Source: Actinomycetota bacterium (GTDB lineage Bacteria > Actinomycetota > Aquicultoria > Subteraquimicrobiales > UBA9087). From it: 10,533 nucleotides of DNA. Below are positions 1 to 5,947 of the stretch, piece by piece; the stretch's first letter is position 1; the number at the start of each line of letters is the position of its first letter. The notes below the pieces were generated by a model, which saw only the letters and a program-made list of their open reading frames with translations, made no database searches and was not told where the DNA came from. A program made the position numbers and the translations under genes. The DNA is taken from positions 1-10,533 of the forward strand of contig DNCG01000090.1 of assembly GCA_003491635.1 (NCBI GenBank), given 5' to 3'.

Positions 1-231
1 TCGACTGATCTCAACTAAACTAACTCCTAAAGGACCGTCAACCTCTATCCTTTCTCTTTCAACCGCCAAGAGATGGCGGGCCACCTCGCGACCTTCGACA
101 AGGACAACTACTTCCTGCCCACCAAACTTCTTCAATCCCTCAAATTTCACCCCAAAAGCACAGATCACAAAGGAAAGAAGGGCCAAGGAAAGCAGGAAGC
201 AGATCAATGCCTTGTCGTATCGAGTAAGCAT
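1..231 (-). CDS. NusG domain II-type membrane-anchored protein, N-terminal 77 residues (cut by window edge)
   Basis: The reading frame starts at an ATG at 231-229 and stays open to base 1, so the C-terminus lies outside the window. An in-frame TAG lies four codons upstream with no other start between, so this start is secure. Residues 9-28 are a hydrophobic segment after a short basic N-terminus, which suggests a membrane anchor or uncleaved signal. Residues 40-77 form a beta-rich stretch with VEGREVARHLL and DGPLGVSLVEIS, which resembles the NusG domain II family (PF07009): a V-x-G-x-x-V strand, then a G-P-x-G-x-x-x-V-E-I strand. In anaerobes, small proteins of this family often sit beside rnf, apbE or heptaprenyl diphosphate synthase genes. 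Their function is not settled, and they lack the RNA-polymerase-binding NGN domain of true NusG. It follows rnfB after 205 bases and may have its own promoter. Confidence 0.75.
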   Translation of the reverse strand, partial: MLTRYDKALICFLLSLALLSFVICAFGVKFEGLKKFGGQEVVVLVEGREVARHLLAVERERIEVDGPLGVSLVEISR

Positions 232-283
232 TCGCTCAACCTAAAATTTTTCAACGGCACCGCCAGATCGTCGAACAGACCTA

Positions 284-312
284 AGTTTAACACCGGCGTG
301 TGGGGTTAACAA
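284..312 (-). promoter_or_regulatory. Candidate sigma70-type promoter of the NusG-II gene
   Basis: On the minus strand TTGTTA (312-307) is followed after exactly 17 bases by TAAACT (289-284). Each hexamer matches the consensus at four of six positions. A start near 277 would leave a leader of about 46 bases before the ATG at 231. It lies just downstream of the palindromic element, which would fit separate transcription of this gene from rnf. The match is only moderate. Confidence 0.3.
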
Positions 313-317
313 GGTAA

Positions 318-348
318 ACCCCGTTAGAGATTTATCTCTAAACAGGGT
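318..348 (-). repeat. Hairpin 2 of the palindromic element (distal to rnfB)
   Basis: The core is a perfect 8-base-pair stem, TTAGAGAT (324-331) with ATCTCTAA (334-341), around a two-base centre. After one bulged base (342) the stem continues: 343 pairs with 323, 344 with 322, and 345-348 with 318-321. The 344/322 pair is a mismatch on the plus strand but a U-G wobble in minus-strand RNA, which fits folding of a minus-strand transcript. No U-run follows, so it is not a canonical intrinsic terminator. Confidence 0.6.
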
Positions 349-388
349 AAACCCTACCCTTTCTTAAAAACCAGGGGTTGGGATTATA

Positions 389-427
389 TTTACCCCATCA
401 GAAATCGGATTTCTCTAACGGGGTAAA
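389..427 (-). repeat. Hairpin 1 of the palindromic element (directly after rnfB)
   Basis: The outer stem is TTTACCCC (389-396) with GGGGTAAA (420-427). An internal loop follows, then an inner stem of AGAAAT (400-405) with ATTTCT (409-414) around a three-base loop. It begins about ten bases after the rnfB stop codon at 439-437, where a 3'-end hairpin would protect the message from exonucleases. The bases after it on the minus strand read TATAATCCC rather than a U-run, so a processing or stabilising role is more likely than intrinsic termination. Confidence 0.6.
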
Positions 428-436
428 AGCGGGGAA

Positions 437-1258
437 TCAAGACTTAGTGTCTTTTTTGGGATATGCGACGAGACACTTCGTGGGACACTTCTCCACGCAC
501 TTTCCGCAACCCGTGCATTTATCGTAATCGATGACGGCCAGGTTGTTCTCCACCTTTATGGCGTCGAATTCGCAGACCTTCTCGCAAGACTTACAGGCGA
601 TGCAGCCAACCTCACAAACGCTCCTGACCGCCTTTCCTTTCTCCGGAGAGGAGCAAAAGACATCAACCTGGCTGGTCTCAGGGACCAGAGCGATGATATT
701 CCTGAGACAAGTTTCGACACAGAGACCACAGCCTCGACAGCGTTCCCAATCAATACGCGGCAGATGATCCTCACCGATGGTTATCGCCCCGAGGGGACAG
801 ACTTCCACACAATCGCCAAAACCCAGACAACCATAAGGACAGAGCAGAGGGCCACAGGCAACCTGCTGAGCCATATGACAACTGACTTCGCCGTCGTAGA
901 TATAACGAAGAGCAACCTTTCCTCTTCCCCCACCACACCTGGCCTGGGCTTTTGGCGGAACACCTTTCGCCTCTACCTCCTTCCCCAAGATTACAGCAAC
1001 TTGCTCAGTCACCTCGTGGCCACCGGCAGTGCAAGCCGTAATGGGGGCTTCTTCCTTGGCGATTCCCTCAGCCGCCCCTTCACACCCCGCGTAACCACAG
1101 GCACCACAGTTCAGCCCGGGGAGAACCTCCAATATCCTCTCGACTCTCGGATCGATCTCCACGGCAAAAAAGTTTGAAGCCACAGCGAGAAGCGCACCCA
1201 GAACAAGGCCCATCCCGCTCAGAACCAACGTTGCCTTTATGATCAAGGAGACATCCAT
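437..1258 (-). CDS. rnfB: Rnf complex polyferredoxin subunit RnfB
   Basis: RnfB takes electrons from reduced ferredoxin and feeds them into the membrane-bound Rnf complex. The 273-residue protein starts with a membrane helix (about 5-28). The four-cysteine Fe-S domain follows (C51, C54, C59, C76, in the motif CGACGYAGCEG). Next come two pairs of ferredoxin-like [4Fe-4S] motifs: C140/C144/C150/C154 with C174/C177/C180/C184, and C219/C222/C225/C229 with C248/C251/C254/C258. Extra single cysteines at 108, 127, 135, 202, 215 and 262 fit the long RnfB form of anaerobes. One oddity is that the usual proline after the last cysteine of the second motif is leucine (C184-L185). The ATG at 1258-1256 has GAGGT nine bases upstream. 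It is the last rnf gene, 21 bases after rnfA, and is followed by the palindromic element. Confidence 0.96.
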   Translation of the reverse strand: MDVSLIIKATLVLSGMGLVLGALLAVASNFFAVEIDPRVERILEVLPGLNCGACGYAGCEGAAEGIAKEEAPITACTAGGHEVTEQVAVILGKEVEAKGVPPKAQARCGGGRGKVALRYIYDGEVSCHMAQQVACGPLLCPYGCLGFGDCVEVCPLGAITIGEDHLPRIDWERCRGCGLCVETCLRNIIALVPETSQVDVFCSSPEKGKAVRSVCEVGCIACKSCEKVCEFDAIKVENNLAVIDYDKCTGCGKCVEKCPTKCLVAYPKKDTKS

Positions 1259-1279
1259 AAAACCATTACCTCATTTTCC

Positions 1280-1891
1280 TCAGAGCCCGAATAAACCAGC
1301 GAAACCCATGAAAGCCAAGGAAGCCAACCCGGCCATGATGAAGGCGCTCGGATAGCCTTTGAGGGGTCCCGGAATTGGAGCTACCTCCATCCTCTCACGA
1401 ATGGCCGCAAACATCACAATCGCCAAAGTGAAACCCACGGCTACACCCAGCGTGTAGACGAGAGCCTCTGGAATCGCGTACCCATACTGTATGTTCAATT
1501 TAAAAAAACCGGGCTTGACACTCTCGGTGGCCGCAGCGAGCACCGCACAGTTCGTGGTGATCAAGGGAAGATAGATACCCATGGCCCTGAAAAGAGCTGG
1601 GCTAACCTTCCTTATGACAATCTCCACAAATTGAACCAGAGCAGCAATGATTAAGATGAAGGCGGGGATGTACAGAAACTCTCCCAGTTTCAACGGGATG
1701 AGTAAGAAATTCCAGACCAGCCAGCAGACCATCGTGGCCATGGCCATCACGAATATGACCGCCATACTCATCCCGATGGATGTCTCCACCTTACTCGAAA
1801 CCCCGAAGAAGGGACACAAAGCGATGAACCTGATGAGCAAAATGTTGTTGATCAAAAAGGCGGCCAGGAAAAGCAGAAAATATCTTCCCAC
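1280..1891 (-). CDS. rnfA: Rnf complex membrane subunit RnfA
   Basis: RnfA is one of two homologous, oppositely oriented membrane subunits that form the core of the Rnf ion pump. The 203-residue protein has six predicted helices (about 3-25, 38-60, 72-94, 102-122, 136-158, 178-200). The family motif RFIALCPFFGVSSKVETS (21-38) holds C26, and ITTNCAVLAA (111-120) holds C115. In published Rnf and Nqr structures the corresponding cysteines of RnfA and RnfE bind a [2Fe-2S] cluster inside the membrane. It starts with GTG, directly abutting the TAG stop of rnfE with no spacer. A very strong ribosome-binding site (AGGGAGGG, 1906-1899) lies seven bases upstream, inside the end of rnfE, which supports both the GTG start and translational coupling. 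Confidence 0.96.
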   Translation of the reverse strand: MGRYFLLFLAAFLINNILLIRFIALCPFFGVSSKVETSIGMSMAVIFVMAMATMVCWLVWNFLLIPLKLGEFLYIPAFILIIAALVQFVEIVIRKVSPALFRAMGIYLPLITTNCAVLAAATESVKPGFFKLNIQYGYAIPEALVYTLGVAVGFTLAIVMFAAIRERMEVAPIPGPLKGYPSAFIMAGLASLAFMGFAGLFGL

Positions 1892-2503
1892 CTATCGACC
1901 CTCCCTGCGTTGAATCCAGTTCAACAGACCCATAAGCAACCCGAAGGTGAAGAAAGCTCCCGGGAACATCACCATTATCTTGGGTGGCTCAAAGTAGGGT
2001 TTTAAATAAAAGAGCTTCGCACCAAAGGCCACTATTTCTCCCGTCCCGGAGAGTTCCCTTATCGTCCCCATGATGAACAGAACAGATGTATATCCCAAAC
2101 CCTTACCCAGACCATCGGCCATCGAGCGAAGGACGGGGTGCTTGGAGGCAAAAGCCTCTGCCCTCCCAAGGATGATACAATTGACAACGATCAAGGGAAT
2201 CCAGACGCCGAGCTGCTCATAGACGGGAGGAAAGTAAGCCTTCAGGGTCAAATCGACGATGGTCACAAAAGAGGCTATGACGACGATGAAGATGGGTATC
2301 CTCGCCTTTTCGGGCACAATCCGCCTGATGAGAGAGATGATCACATTAGAACAGGTCAGAACGAAGATGACCGAAAACCCCATGAAGAGGGCATTCTCAA
2401 CCCGGGTGGAAACGGCCAGAGCGGAGCAAAGCCCTATCATCAGCCGAAGAAGGGGATTCTCCAGGATCAAGCCGCTCTTAAAATCCTCCCAGATCTGTAT
2501 CAT
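1892..2503 (-). CDS. rnfE: Rnf complex membrane subunit RnfE
   Basis: RnfE is the membrane partner of RnfA, and together they carry electrons across the membrane core of the complex. The 203-residue protein has six predicted helices (about 17-36, 37-60, 68-90, 98-116, 132-150, 177-195). GLILENPLLRLMIGLCSALA (11-30) and VVNCIILGRAEAFAS (106-120) are family signatures. They contain C26 and C109, the expected ligands of the intramembrane [2Fe-2S] cluster shared with RnfA C26 and C115. The ATG at 2503-2501 comes two bases after the rnfG stop and is preceded by GGGTGGA inside the end of rnfG. The equal length of RnfA and RnfE (203 residues each) reflects their common origin by duplication, which is known for the family. 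Confidence 0.96.
   Translation of the reverse strand: MIQIWEDFKSGLILENPLLRLMIGLCSALAVSTRVENALFMGFSVIFVLTCSNVIISLIRRIVPEKARIPIFIVVIASFVTIVDLTLKAYFPPVYEQLGVWIPLIVVNCIILGRAEAFASKHPVLRSMADGLGKGLGYTSVLFIMGTIRELSGTGEIVAFGAKLFYLKPYFEPPKIMVMFPGAFFTFGLLMGLLNWIQRREGR
1899..1906 (-). promoter_or_regulatory. Strong ribosome-binding site fixing the GTG start of rnfA
   Basis: AGGGAGGG on the minus strand lies within the last codons of rnfE and is separated by seven bases from the GTG at 1891-1889. It decides the start, because rnfE stops exactly one base before this GTG. Confidence 0.7.
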
Positions 2504-2505
2504 CT

Positions 2506-3117
2506 CTATCCACCCTTAAGATAACTTTCGTAGACCACCAGAGCATTTTTCACGCCGCTGGCCACACCACGCGAGGAGATGGTGGCCCCACTGATTGCAT
2601 CCACATCCTTACCCACCCTTAGTGCATCGGCGGCCGTCTTGCCCTTGAACTGCTCTCTAAACGGCGCCCCTTCCGCCTCGGCCACCTTGGAACCAACTCC
2701 AGCGGTCTCACCGGACACATCCAAAACCAGAACGCCAGCCACCTTTCCTTCGGTATCTATTCCCACAGCTATCTTGATTGGCCCGCCATATCCCCTGGAG
2801 GCCAACTTGATGGCCACACCCACTCTCTTCCCAGCCGACATGAGCTCGAAGATGCTTTCAAGATCACCGAACTCTTTTCTCGCCTCCTCCAAAAGTTCCT
2901 TTTTCTCGGTCAAATCACCCTGAAACCCGGGGAAGAGCTTCAGGAGTTCCTTGTTCTCTTCCAGCACTTTTCGACGTTGCTGCTCTTGAATTACCGGCCA
3001 GGTCACAGCATAGGTAGCCGCCAGGCCGGTCGCGGCCACGGCGCAGACGATCATTAGTGTTATGCCCAATCTCGTCATATCACAAAGGAGCTTTTTCACG
3101 TCTCTTTCCCTTTCCAT
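2506..3117 (-). CDS. rnfG: Rnf complex FMN-binding subunit RnfG
   Basis: RnfG carries a covalently bound FMN on the outer face of the membrane and passes electrons between the iron-sulfur and flavin centres. The 203-residue reading has one membrane helix (about 17-40), a charged helical linker (45-90) and an FMN-binding domain. ETAGVGSKV (137-145) and SGATISSRGVASG (176-188) are the family motifs. T179 is the expected phosphothreonine-FMN residue, and an ApbE-type flavin transferase would be needed to attach it. I give the longest reading, an ATG at 3117-3115, which overlaps rnfD by 38 bases but has no ribosome-binding site. A GTG at codon 7 (3099-3097), preceded by AAAGGGAAAGAG, has better translation signals and may be the true start. 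An ATG at codon 14 is also possible. Confidence 0.94.
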   Translation of the reverse strand: MERERDVKKLLCDMTRLGITLMIVCAVAATGLAATYAVTWPVIQEQQRRKVLEENKELLKLFPGFQGDLTEKKELLEEARKEFGDLESIFELMSAGKRVGVAIKLASRGYGGPIKIAVGIDTEGKVAGVLVLDVSGETAGVGSKVAEAEGAPFREQFKGKTAADALRVGKDVDAISGATISSRGVASGVKNALVVYESYLKGG

Positions 3118-4054
3118 AGACGCGCGGCATGGTATAACGATCTATCAGCGGAGTGAAAGCATTCATGAAGAGAATCGCACATGTTACACCTTCGGGGACG
3201 TTGGAAAAGCACCTGAGCAACACGGTGATGAACCCACAACCGATTCCAAATATCAAAGTGCCCCTGGGAGTCACGGGCGAAGTCACGTAATCGGTGGCCA
3301 TAAAGAAGGCTCCCAGAAGCAAACCGCCGGCCAGCACCTGAAAGAAGGGATCGGTCTTGGTAAAAAGCGAAAGAACGAAAACCGTGCTCAGGAAACCGGC
3401 GGGAATTCTCCATTCGATGATCCTCTTATAAAGGAGAATGGTCGCTCCCACAAGAAGCAAGAGAGCCGACACCTCCCCCAGACAACCTCCCGGATTGGTG
3501 AAAAGGAGTGGTTTGTAATAATACGCCGAGTGAAACTGGGCCAACCCCGCTCTGGCCTGTTTCATCAGAGCAAGGGGGGTGGCCGTGCTCACAGCATCCA
3601 ATCTTCCCAGGGGAGAAAGCCAGCTCTGGGCCATCGGCTCCGCCCAGGAAACCATGAGAACAGCCCTCCCGACCAATGCTGGGTTGAAGACGTTGTAACC
3701 CAAACCTCCAAAGACCTGCTTACCCAGAGTTATGGCTACAAGGCCACCAATTACCGGTATCCACCAGGGTACCCTGGGTGGGAGGATGAGGGCCAGGAGT
3801 AAACCCGTAAGAGCGGCGCTTCCATCCCCGATGGTGATGGGAATTTTTCTCAACTTTTGTATAGCCGCCTCGGTGAGCACGGTCGTGCCAACGCTCAAGA
3901 TGATGATCTTAACGGCGTAAAGGCCAAAGACATATACACTCATCAGGGTGACCGGCAACAGGGTCAGTATCACCCAGCCGATTATTCCGGAAACGATCTC
4001 CTTGGCCCTTATGTGAGGTGACACTGAGACAACCAGCTCCAAAGGCTCGCTCAA
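3080..4054 (-). CDS. rnfD: Rnf complex FMN-binding membrane subunit RnfD
   Basis: RnfD is the large integral membrane subunit that holds flavin and is thought to take part in ion translocation. The 324-residue protein has the family N-terminus VVSVSPHIR (8-16) and about eight or nine hydrophobic segments between 20 and 304. The conserved loop GLGYNVFNPALVGRA spans 117-131. DAVSTATPL (153-161) puts T159 at the position of the covalently bound FMN. ATDYVTSPVTPRG (253-265) and a C-terminal NAFTPLIDRYTMPRVYG (298-314) complete the family pattern. It starts with TTG, whose last two bases are the first two of the rnfC stop (4-base TTGA overlap). A perfect AAGGAGG lies 11 bases upstream, rather far but the best signal available. 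The overlaps at both ends imply coupled translation with rnfC and rnfG. Confidence 0.95.
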   Translation of the reverse strand: MSEPLELVVSVSPHIRAKEIVSGIIGWVILTLLPVTLMSVYVFGLYAVKIIILSVGTTVLTEAAIQKLRKIPITIGDGSAALTGLLLALILPPRVPWWIPVIGGLVAITLGKQVFGGLGYNVFNPALVGRAVLMVSWAEPMAQSWLSPLGRLDAVSTATPLALMKQARAGLAQFHSAYYYKPLLFTNPGGCLGEVSALLLLVGATILLYKRIIEWRIPAGFLSTVFVLSLFTKTDPFFQVLAGGLLLGAFFMATDYVTSPVTPRGTLIFGIGCGFITVLLRCFSNVPEGVTCAILFMNAFTPLIDRYTMPRVYGKGKRREKAPL

Positions 4055-5364
4055 GAAGTCTTCTTCCTCCTTGCCATTATCTTACCTTTAGCATACTTCA
4101 TATACTGAACCAGGGGTCTTCGAGCCGGACAGACATAAGCACAAAGACCACACTCTATACAGTCCATCACACTGTAGACCTCGGCCTTATCAATCATATC
4201 CCTCTCCACATATAGCCCGATGAAATTGGGCACCAGAAAAACAGGGCAAGCCCGAATACACCGCCCACAGCGAAAACACGGACCATGGGGAGTAATTTCC
4301 ACTTGATCTCTGGGAAACAAGACCACACCCGAGGTTCCCTTAACCACGGGCACATCCAGACTGAACTGAGCAAAACCGGTCATGGGCCCACCCATGATGA
4401 CTTTGCCCGGTTCCCCCTCAAAACCACCGCACCCCTCGATCAGATGTCCGATGGGTGTACCTATCTTCACCCGCAAATTCTTCGGATTTTTAACTCCTGG
4501 TCCGGTTACGGTGAGAACCCTCTCCGTTAGAGGTTTTCCCTCCCTGACAGCCTCCGAGATGGCAATGGTCGTACCCGCGTTATGAACCAACGCCCCCACA
4601 TCCATGGGTAACCCTCCGGAGGGGACTTCTCTCTCCAAGACGGCCTTGATGAGTTGCTTTTCGGCCCCATGAGGATATTTGGTATCCAGGCGGACGACTT
4701 TGATGTTCTCCTCGCCGGCCACCAGTTCCTCCACCTTTCTTATCACATCCAGTTTGTTCATCTCGATGCCAATGTAACCCTTCTCAGCCTCAACGGTGGC
4801 CATGATGATCCTCAAACCATCCAGCAGAAGGTCCGCCTTTTCAAGCATATTCCGATGATCGCAGGTGATGAAGGGCTCGCATTCACAGCCGTTGATGATC
4901 ACGCTGTCGATGGATTTTCCTTCCGGTGGACACAACTTCACATGTGTGGGAAAGGCAGCTCCTCCCAAACCAACCAAACCGGCTTCCCTGACCGCACAAC
5001 GCACCTTTTGGGGAGTAAGCTTCCCGCTCACACCAGCAAATTCAACATTTTCCTGCTTGCCGTCGGCTGCTATCACCACGCTCAAAAGACAGCCACCCGT
5101 GAAATGAGGACGAGGTTCAACGGCAATCACCTCACCGGAGACGCTGGCATGAACTGGAGCGGAACAAAAAGCCTCGGTGTCCCCTATTTTTTGACCGACC
5201 AACACGCGATCGCCTTTCTCAACGAGAGGATTGCAGGGTGCACCGATGTGCTGACAGAGGGAAATTACCACTTCCGATGACAAAGAGGCATCCTCTATGA
5301 GCTTACCGCTCGTTTTCTCCTTTGTTTCGGGTAGATAGGTTCCCCAACGAGGAATTTTTACCAA
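4051..5364 (-). CDS. rnfC: Rnf complex NADH-binding iron-sulfur subunit RnfC
   Basis: RnfC is the peripheral subunit that reduces NAD+, and it resembles the flavin/NADH subunit of complex I. In the 437-residue reading, a lipoyl-like N-terminal domain (about 25-105, with VEKGDRVLVGQKIGD at 48-62) is followed by the glycine-rich GLVGLGGAAFPT (129-140). INGCECEPFITCDHR (157-171) and the YPHGAEKQLI segment (230-239) also fit the family. Two [4Fe-4S] motifs come near the end: C363/C366/C369/C373 and C402/C405/C408/C412. I chose the TTG at 5364-5362, with GGTGG five bases upstream. The frame also offers TTG at 5376 and GTG at 5373, neither with a visible ribosome-binding site, so the start is uncertain by four codons. 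It is the first rnf gene and overlaps rnfD by four bases. Confidence 0.94.
   Translation of the reverse strand: MVKIPRWGTYLPETKEKTSGKLIEDASLSSEVVISLCQHIGAPCNPLVEKGDRVLVGQKIGDTEAFCSAPVHASVSGEVIAVEPRPHFTGGCLLSVVIAADGKQENVEFAGVSGKLTPQKVRCAVREAGLVGLGGAAFPTHVKLCPPEGKSIDSVIINGCECEPFITCDHRNMLEKADLLLDGLRIIMATVEAEKGYIGIEMNKLDVIRKVEELVAGEENIKVVRLDTKYPHGAEKQLIKAVLEREVPSGGLPMDVGALVHNAGTTIAISEAVREGKPLTERVLTVTGPGVKNPKNLRVKIGTPIGHLIEGCGGFEGEPGKVIMGGPMTGFAQFSLDVPVVKGTSGVVLFPRDQVEITPHGPCFRCGRCIRACPVFLVPNFIGLYVERDMIDKAEVYSVMDCIECGLCAYVCPARRPLVQYMKYAKGKIMARRKKTS
4066..4072 (-). promoter_or_regulatory. Consensus ribosome-binding site for the TTG start of rnfD
   Basis: AAGGAGG on the minus strand lies in the last codons of rnfC, 11 bases before the TTG at 4054-4052. 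No ATG or GTG lies between, so this strong site supports the TTG start despite the long spacing. Confidence 0.5.
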
Positions 5365-5401
5365 TATGACCACCAATCACATTTAAGCCAAGTTGTCCTC
5401 G

Positions 5402-5430
5402 AACATACGAAAAGCGAAAGGTGACAACAA
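5402..5430 (-). promoter_or_regulatory. Weak candidate promoter of the rnf operon
   Basis: On the minus strand TTGTTG (5430-5425) and TATGTT (5407-5402) are spaced by exactly 17 bases in the 105-base gap between ndk and rnfC. The hexamers match sigma70 consensus only at three and four positions. A start near 5395 would give a leader of about 30 bases. An inverted repeat, GACAAC (5423-5428) and GTTGTC (5392-5397), overlaps the -35 region and flanks the -10, where a regulator could bind. Confidence 0.25.
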
Positions 5431-5446
5431 ATAATTCCCGATGAGT

Positions 5447-5481
5447 GGCTATTTTTGCCTTGGAAAGGTTAAAAAACAGCC
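5447..5481 (-). other. Hairpin directly after the ndk stop codon
   Basis: The hairpin starts at the base after the ndk TAA. GGCT (5447-5450) pairs with AGCC (5478-5481) and TTTTT (5452-5456) with AAAAA (5472-5476). An inner stem of CCTT (5458-5461) with AAGG (5465-5468) closes a three-base loop. The 5451/5477 position is a mismatch on the plus strand but a G-U wobble in minus-strand RNA. No U-run follows it on the minus strand. It could mark the end of the housekeeping transcript or a processing site before rnf, but it is not a classic intrinsic terminator. Confidence 0.45.
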
Positions 5482-5892
5482 TTAAGTGTCCAAACCGCCA
5501 AAAAAGATGGGTATCTCGCGCTCCGCGCTCTCCTCGGAATCTGCGCCGTGAACGATATTCTCGGTTATCTCCAAGGCAAAGTCGCCTCGGATGGTCCCGG
5601 GCTCTGCATCCTTGGGATTCGTGGTACCCATCATCTTTCTCACCACATTCACAGCGCCCTCCCCGCTTAAGACCATTACCACAACCGGGCCGGAGAGGAC
5701 AAAATTGACGAGCTCCTCGAAGAAATCTTTGCCTCTGTGTATGGAGTAAAGCTCTTCGGCCTCCTTCCGTGAGAGTCTGATCAGTTTCAGGGCTTCAATA
5801 TCAAGTCCCCTGGCCTCAAAACGATGAATGACCTCGCCGACAAGGCCCTTTCGAACACCATCCGGTTTGATCATCACAAATGTTTTTTCCAA
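5482..5892 (-). CDS. ndk: Nucleoside diphosphate kinase
   Basis: This enzyme moves the terminal phosphate between nucleoside triphosphates and diphosphates through a phosphohistidine, and so balances NTP and dNTP pools in the cytoplasm. The 136-residue protein begins MEKTFVMIKPDGV, the normal family N-terminus, with K9 of the nucleotide site. The active-site motif NIVHGADSEESAEREI (112-127) contains the catalytic H115. I chose the TTG at 5892-5890 because GAGGGG lies seven bases upstream and this start gives the usual length and N-terminus. The longest frame, from a GTG at 5913, would add seven non-homologous residues and has no ribosome-binding site. Its position after folC and a small membrane protein matches the actinobacterial order. 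Here rnf follows instead of the rne found in mycobacteria. Confidence 0.97.
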   Translation of the reverse strand: MEKTFVMIKPDGVRKGLVGEVIHRFEARGLDIEALKLIRLSRKEAEELYSIHRGKDFFEELVNFVLSGPVVVMVLSGEGAVNVVRKMMGTTNPKDAEPGTIRGDFALEITENIVHGADSEESAEREIPIFFGGLDT

Positions 5893-5899
5893 AAAATCA

Positions 5900-5905
5900 C
5901 CCCTC
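5900..5905 (-). promoter_or_regulatory. Ribosome-binding site deciding the TTG start of ndk
   Basis: GAGGGG on the minus strand is seven bases before the TTG at 5892-5890. It sits inside the extra codons that a GTG start at 5913 would require, and so argues for the shorter protein. Confidence 0.6.
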
Positions 5906-5947
5906 ACATCCACAGGTAAACCGAGTTATCCTTTAATCGATACAAAA

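Larger units (their letters stand above)
313..427 (-). repeat. Palindromic intergenic element: two hairpins sharing a 13-base arm in opposite orientation
   Basis: ACCCCGTTAGAGA at 318-330 has its exact reverse complement at 412-424. Each arm is also half of a local hairpin (318-348 and 389-427). GGTAAACCC occurs twice as a direct repeat (313-321 and 346-354). The arrangement resembles a pair of REP-like units or a degenerate MITE of roughly 110 bases. I see no target-site duplication and no open reading frame in it. It fills most of the gap between rnfB and the NusG-II gene. It may affect the 3' end or stability of the rnf message. Whether it recurs in the genome cannot be seen here. Confidence 0.7.

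Noticed and set aside
73..309. Plus-strand open frame of 78 codons
   Set aside because: It lies antisense over the NusG-II gene and runs into the palindromic element. It shows no family features, and the opposite frame has a clear membrane anchor and domain match.
389..427. Intrinsic terminator after rnfB
   Set aside because: The hairpin is good but no U-run follows on either strand, so I kept it as a hairpin of the palindromic element only.
313..427. CRISPR array
   Set aside because: The repeats are inverted, only two to a set and unevenly spaced, and no cas gene is present.
3062..3802. Plus-strand open frame of 246 codons
   Set aside because: It is antisense to rnfD, has a low-complexity, polar composition, and reflects the lack of certain codons in rnfD rather than a gene. 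The 208-codon frame at 4654-5280 (opposite rnfC) and the 226-codon frame at 8753-9433 (opposite valS) are rejected for the same reason.
437..5364. Na+-translocating NADH:quinone reductase (Nqr) instead of Rnf
   Set aside because: The cluster has a polyferredoxin RnfB and an RnfC with two [4Fe-4S] motifs, and lacks an NqrF-type flavin/2Fe-2S subunit. These features decide for Rnf.
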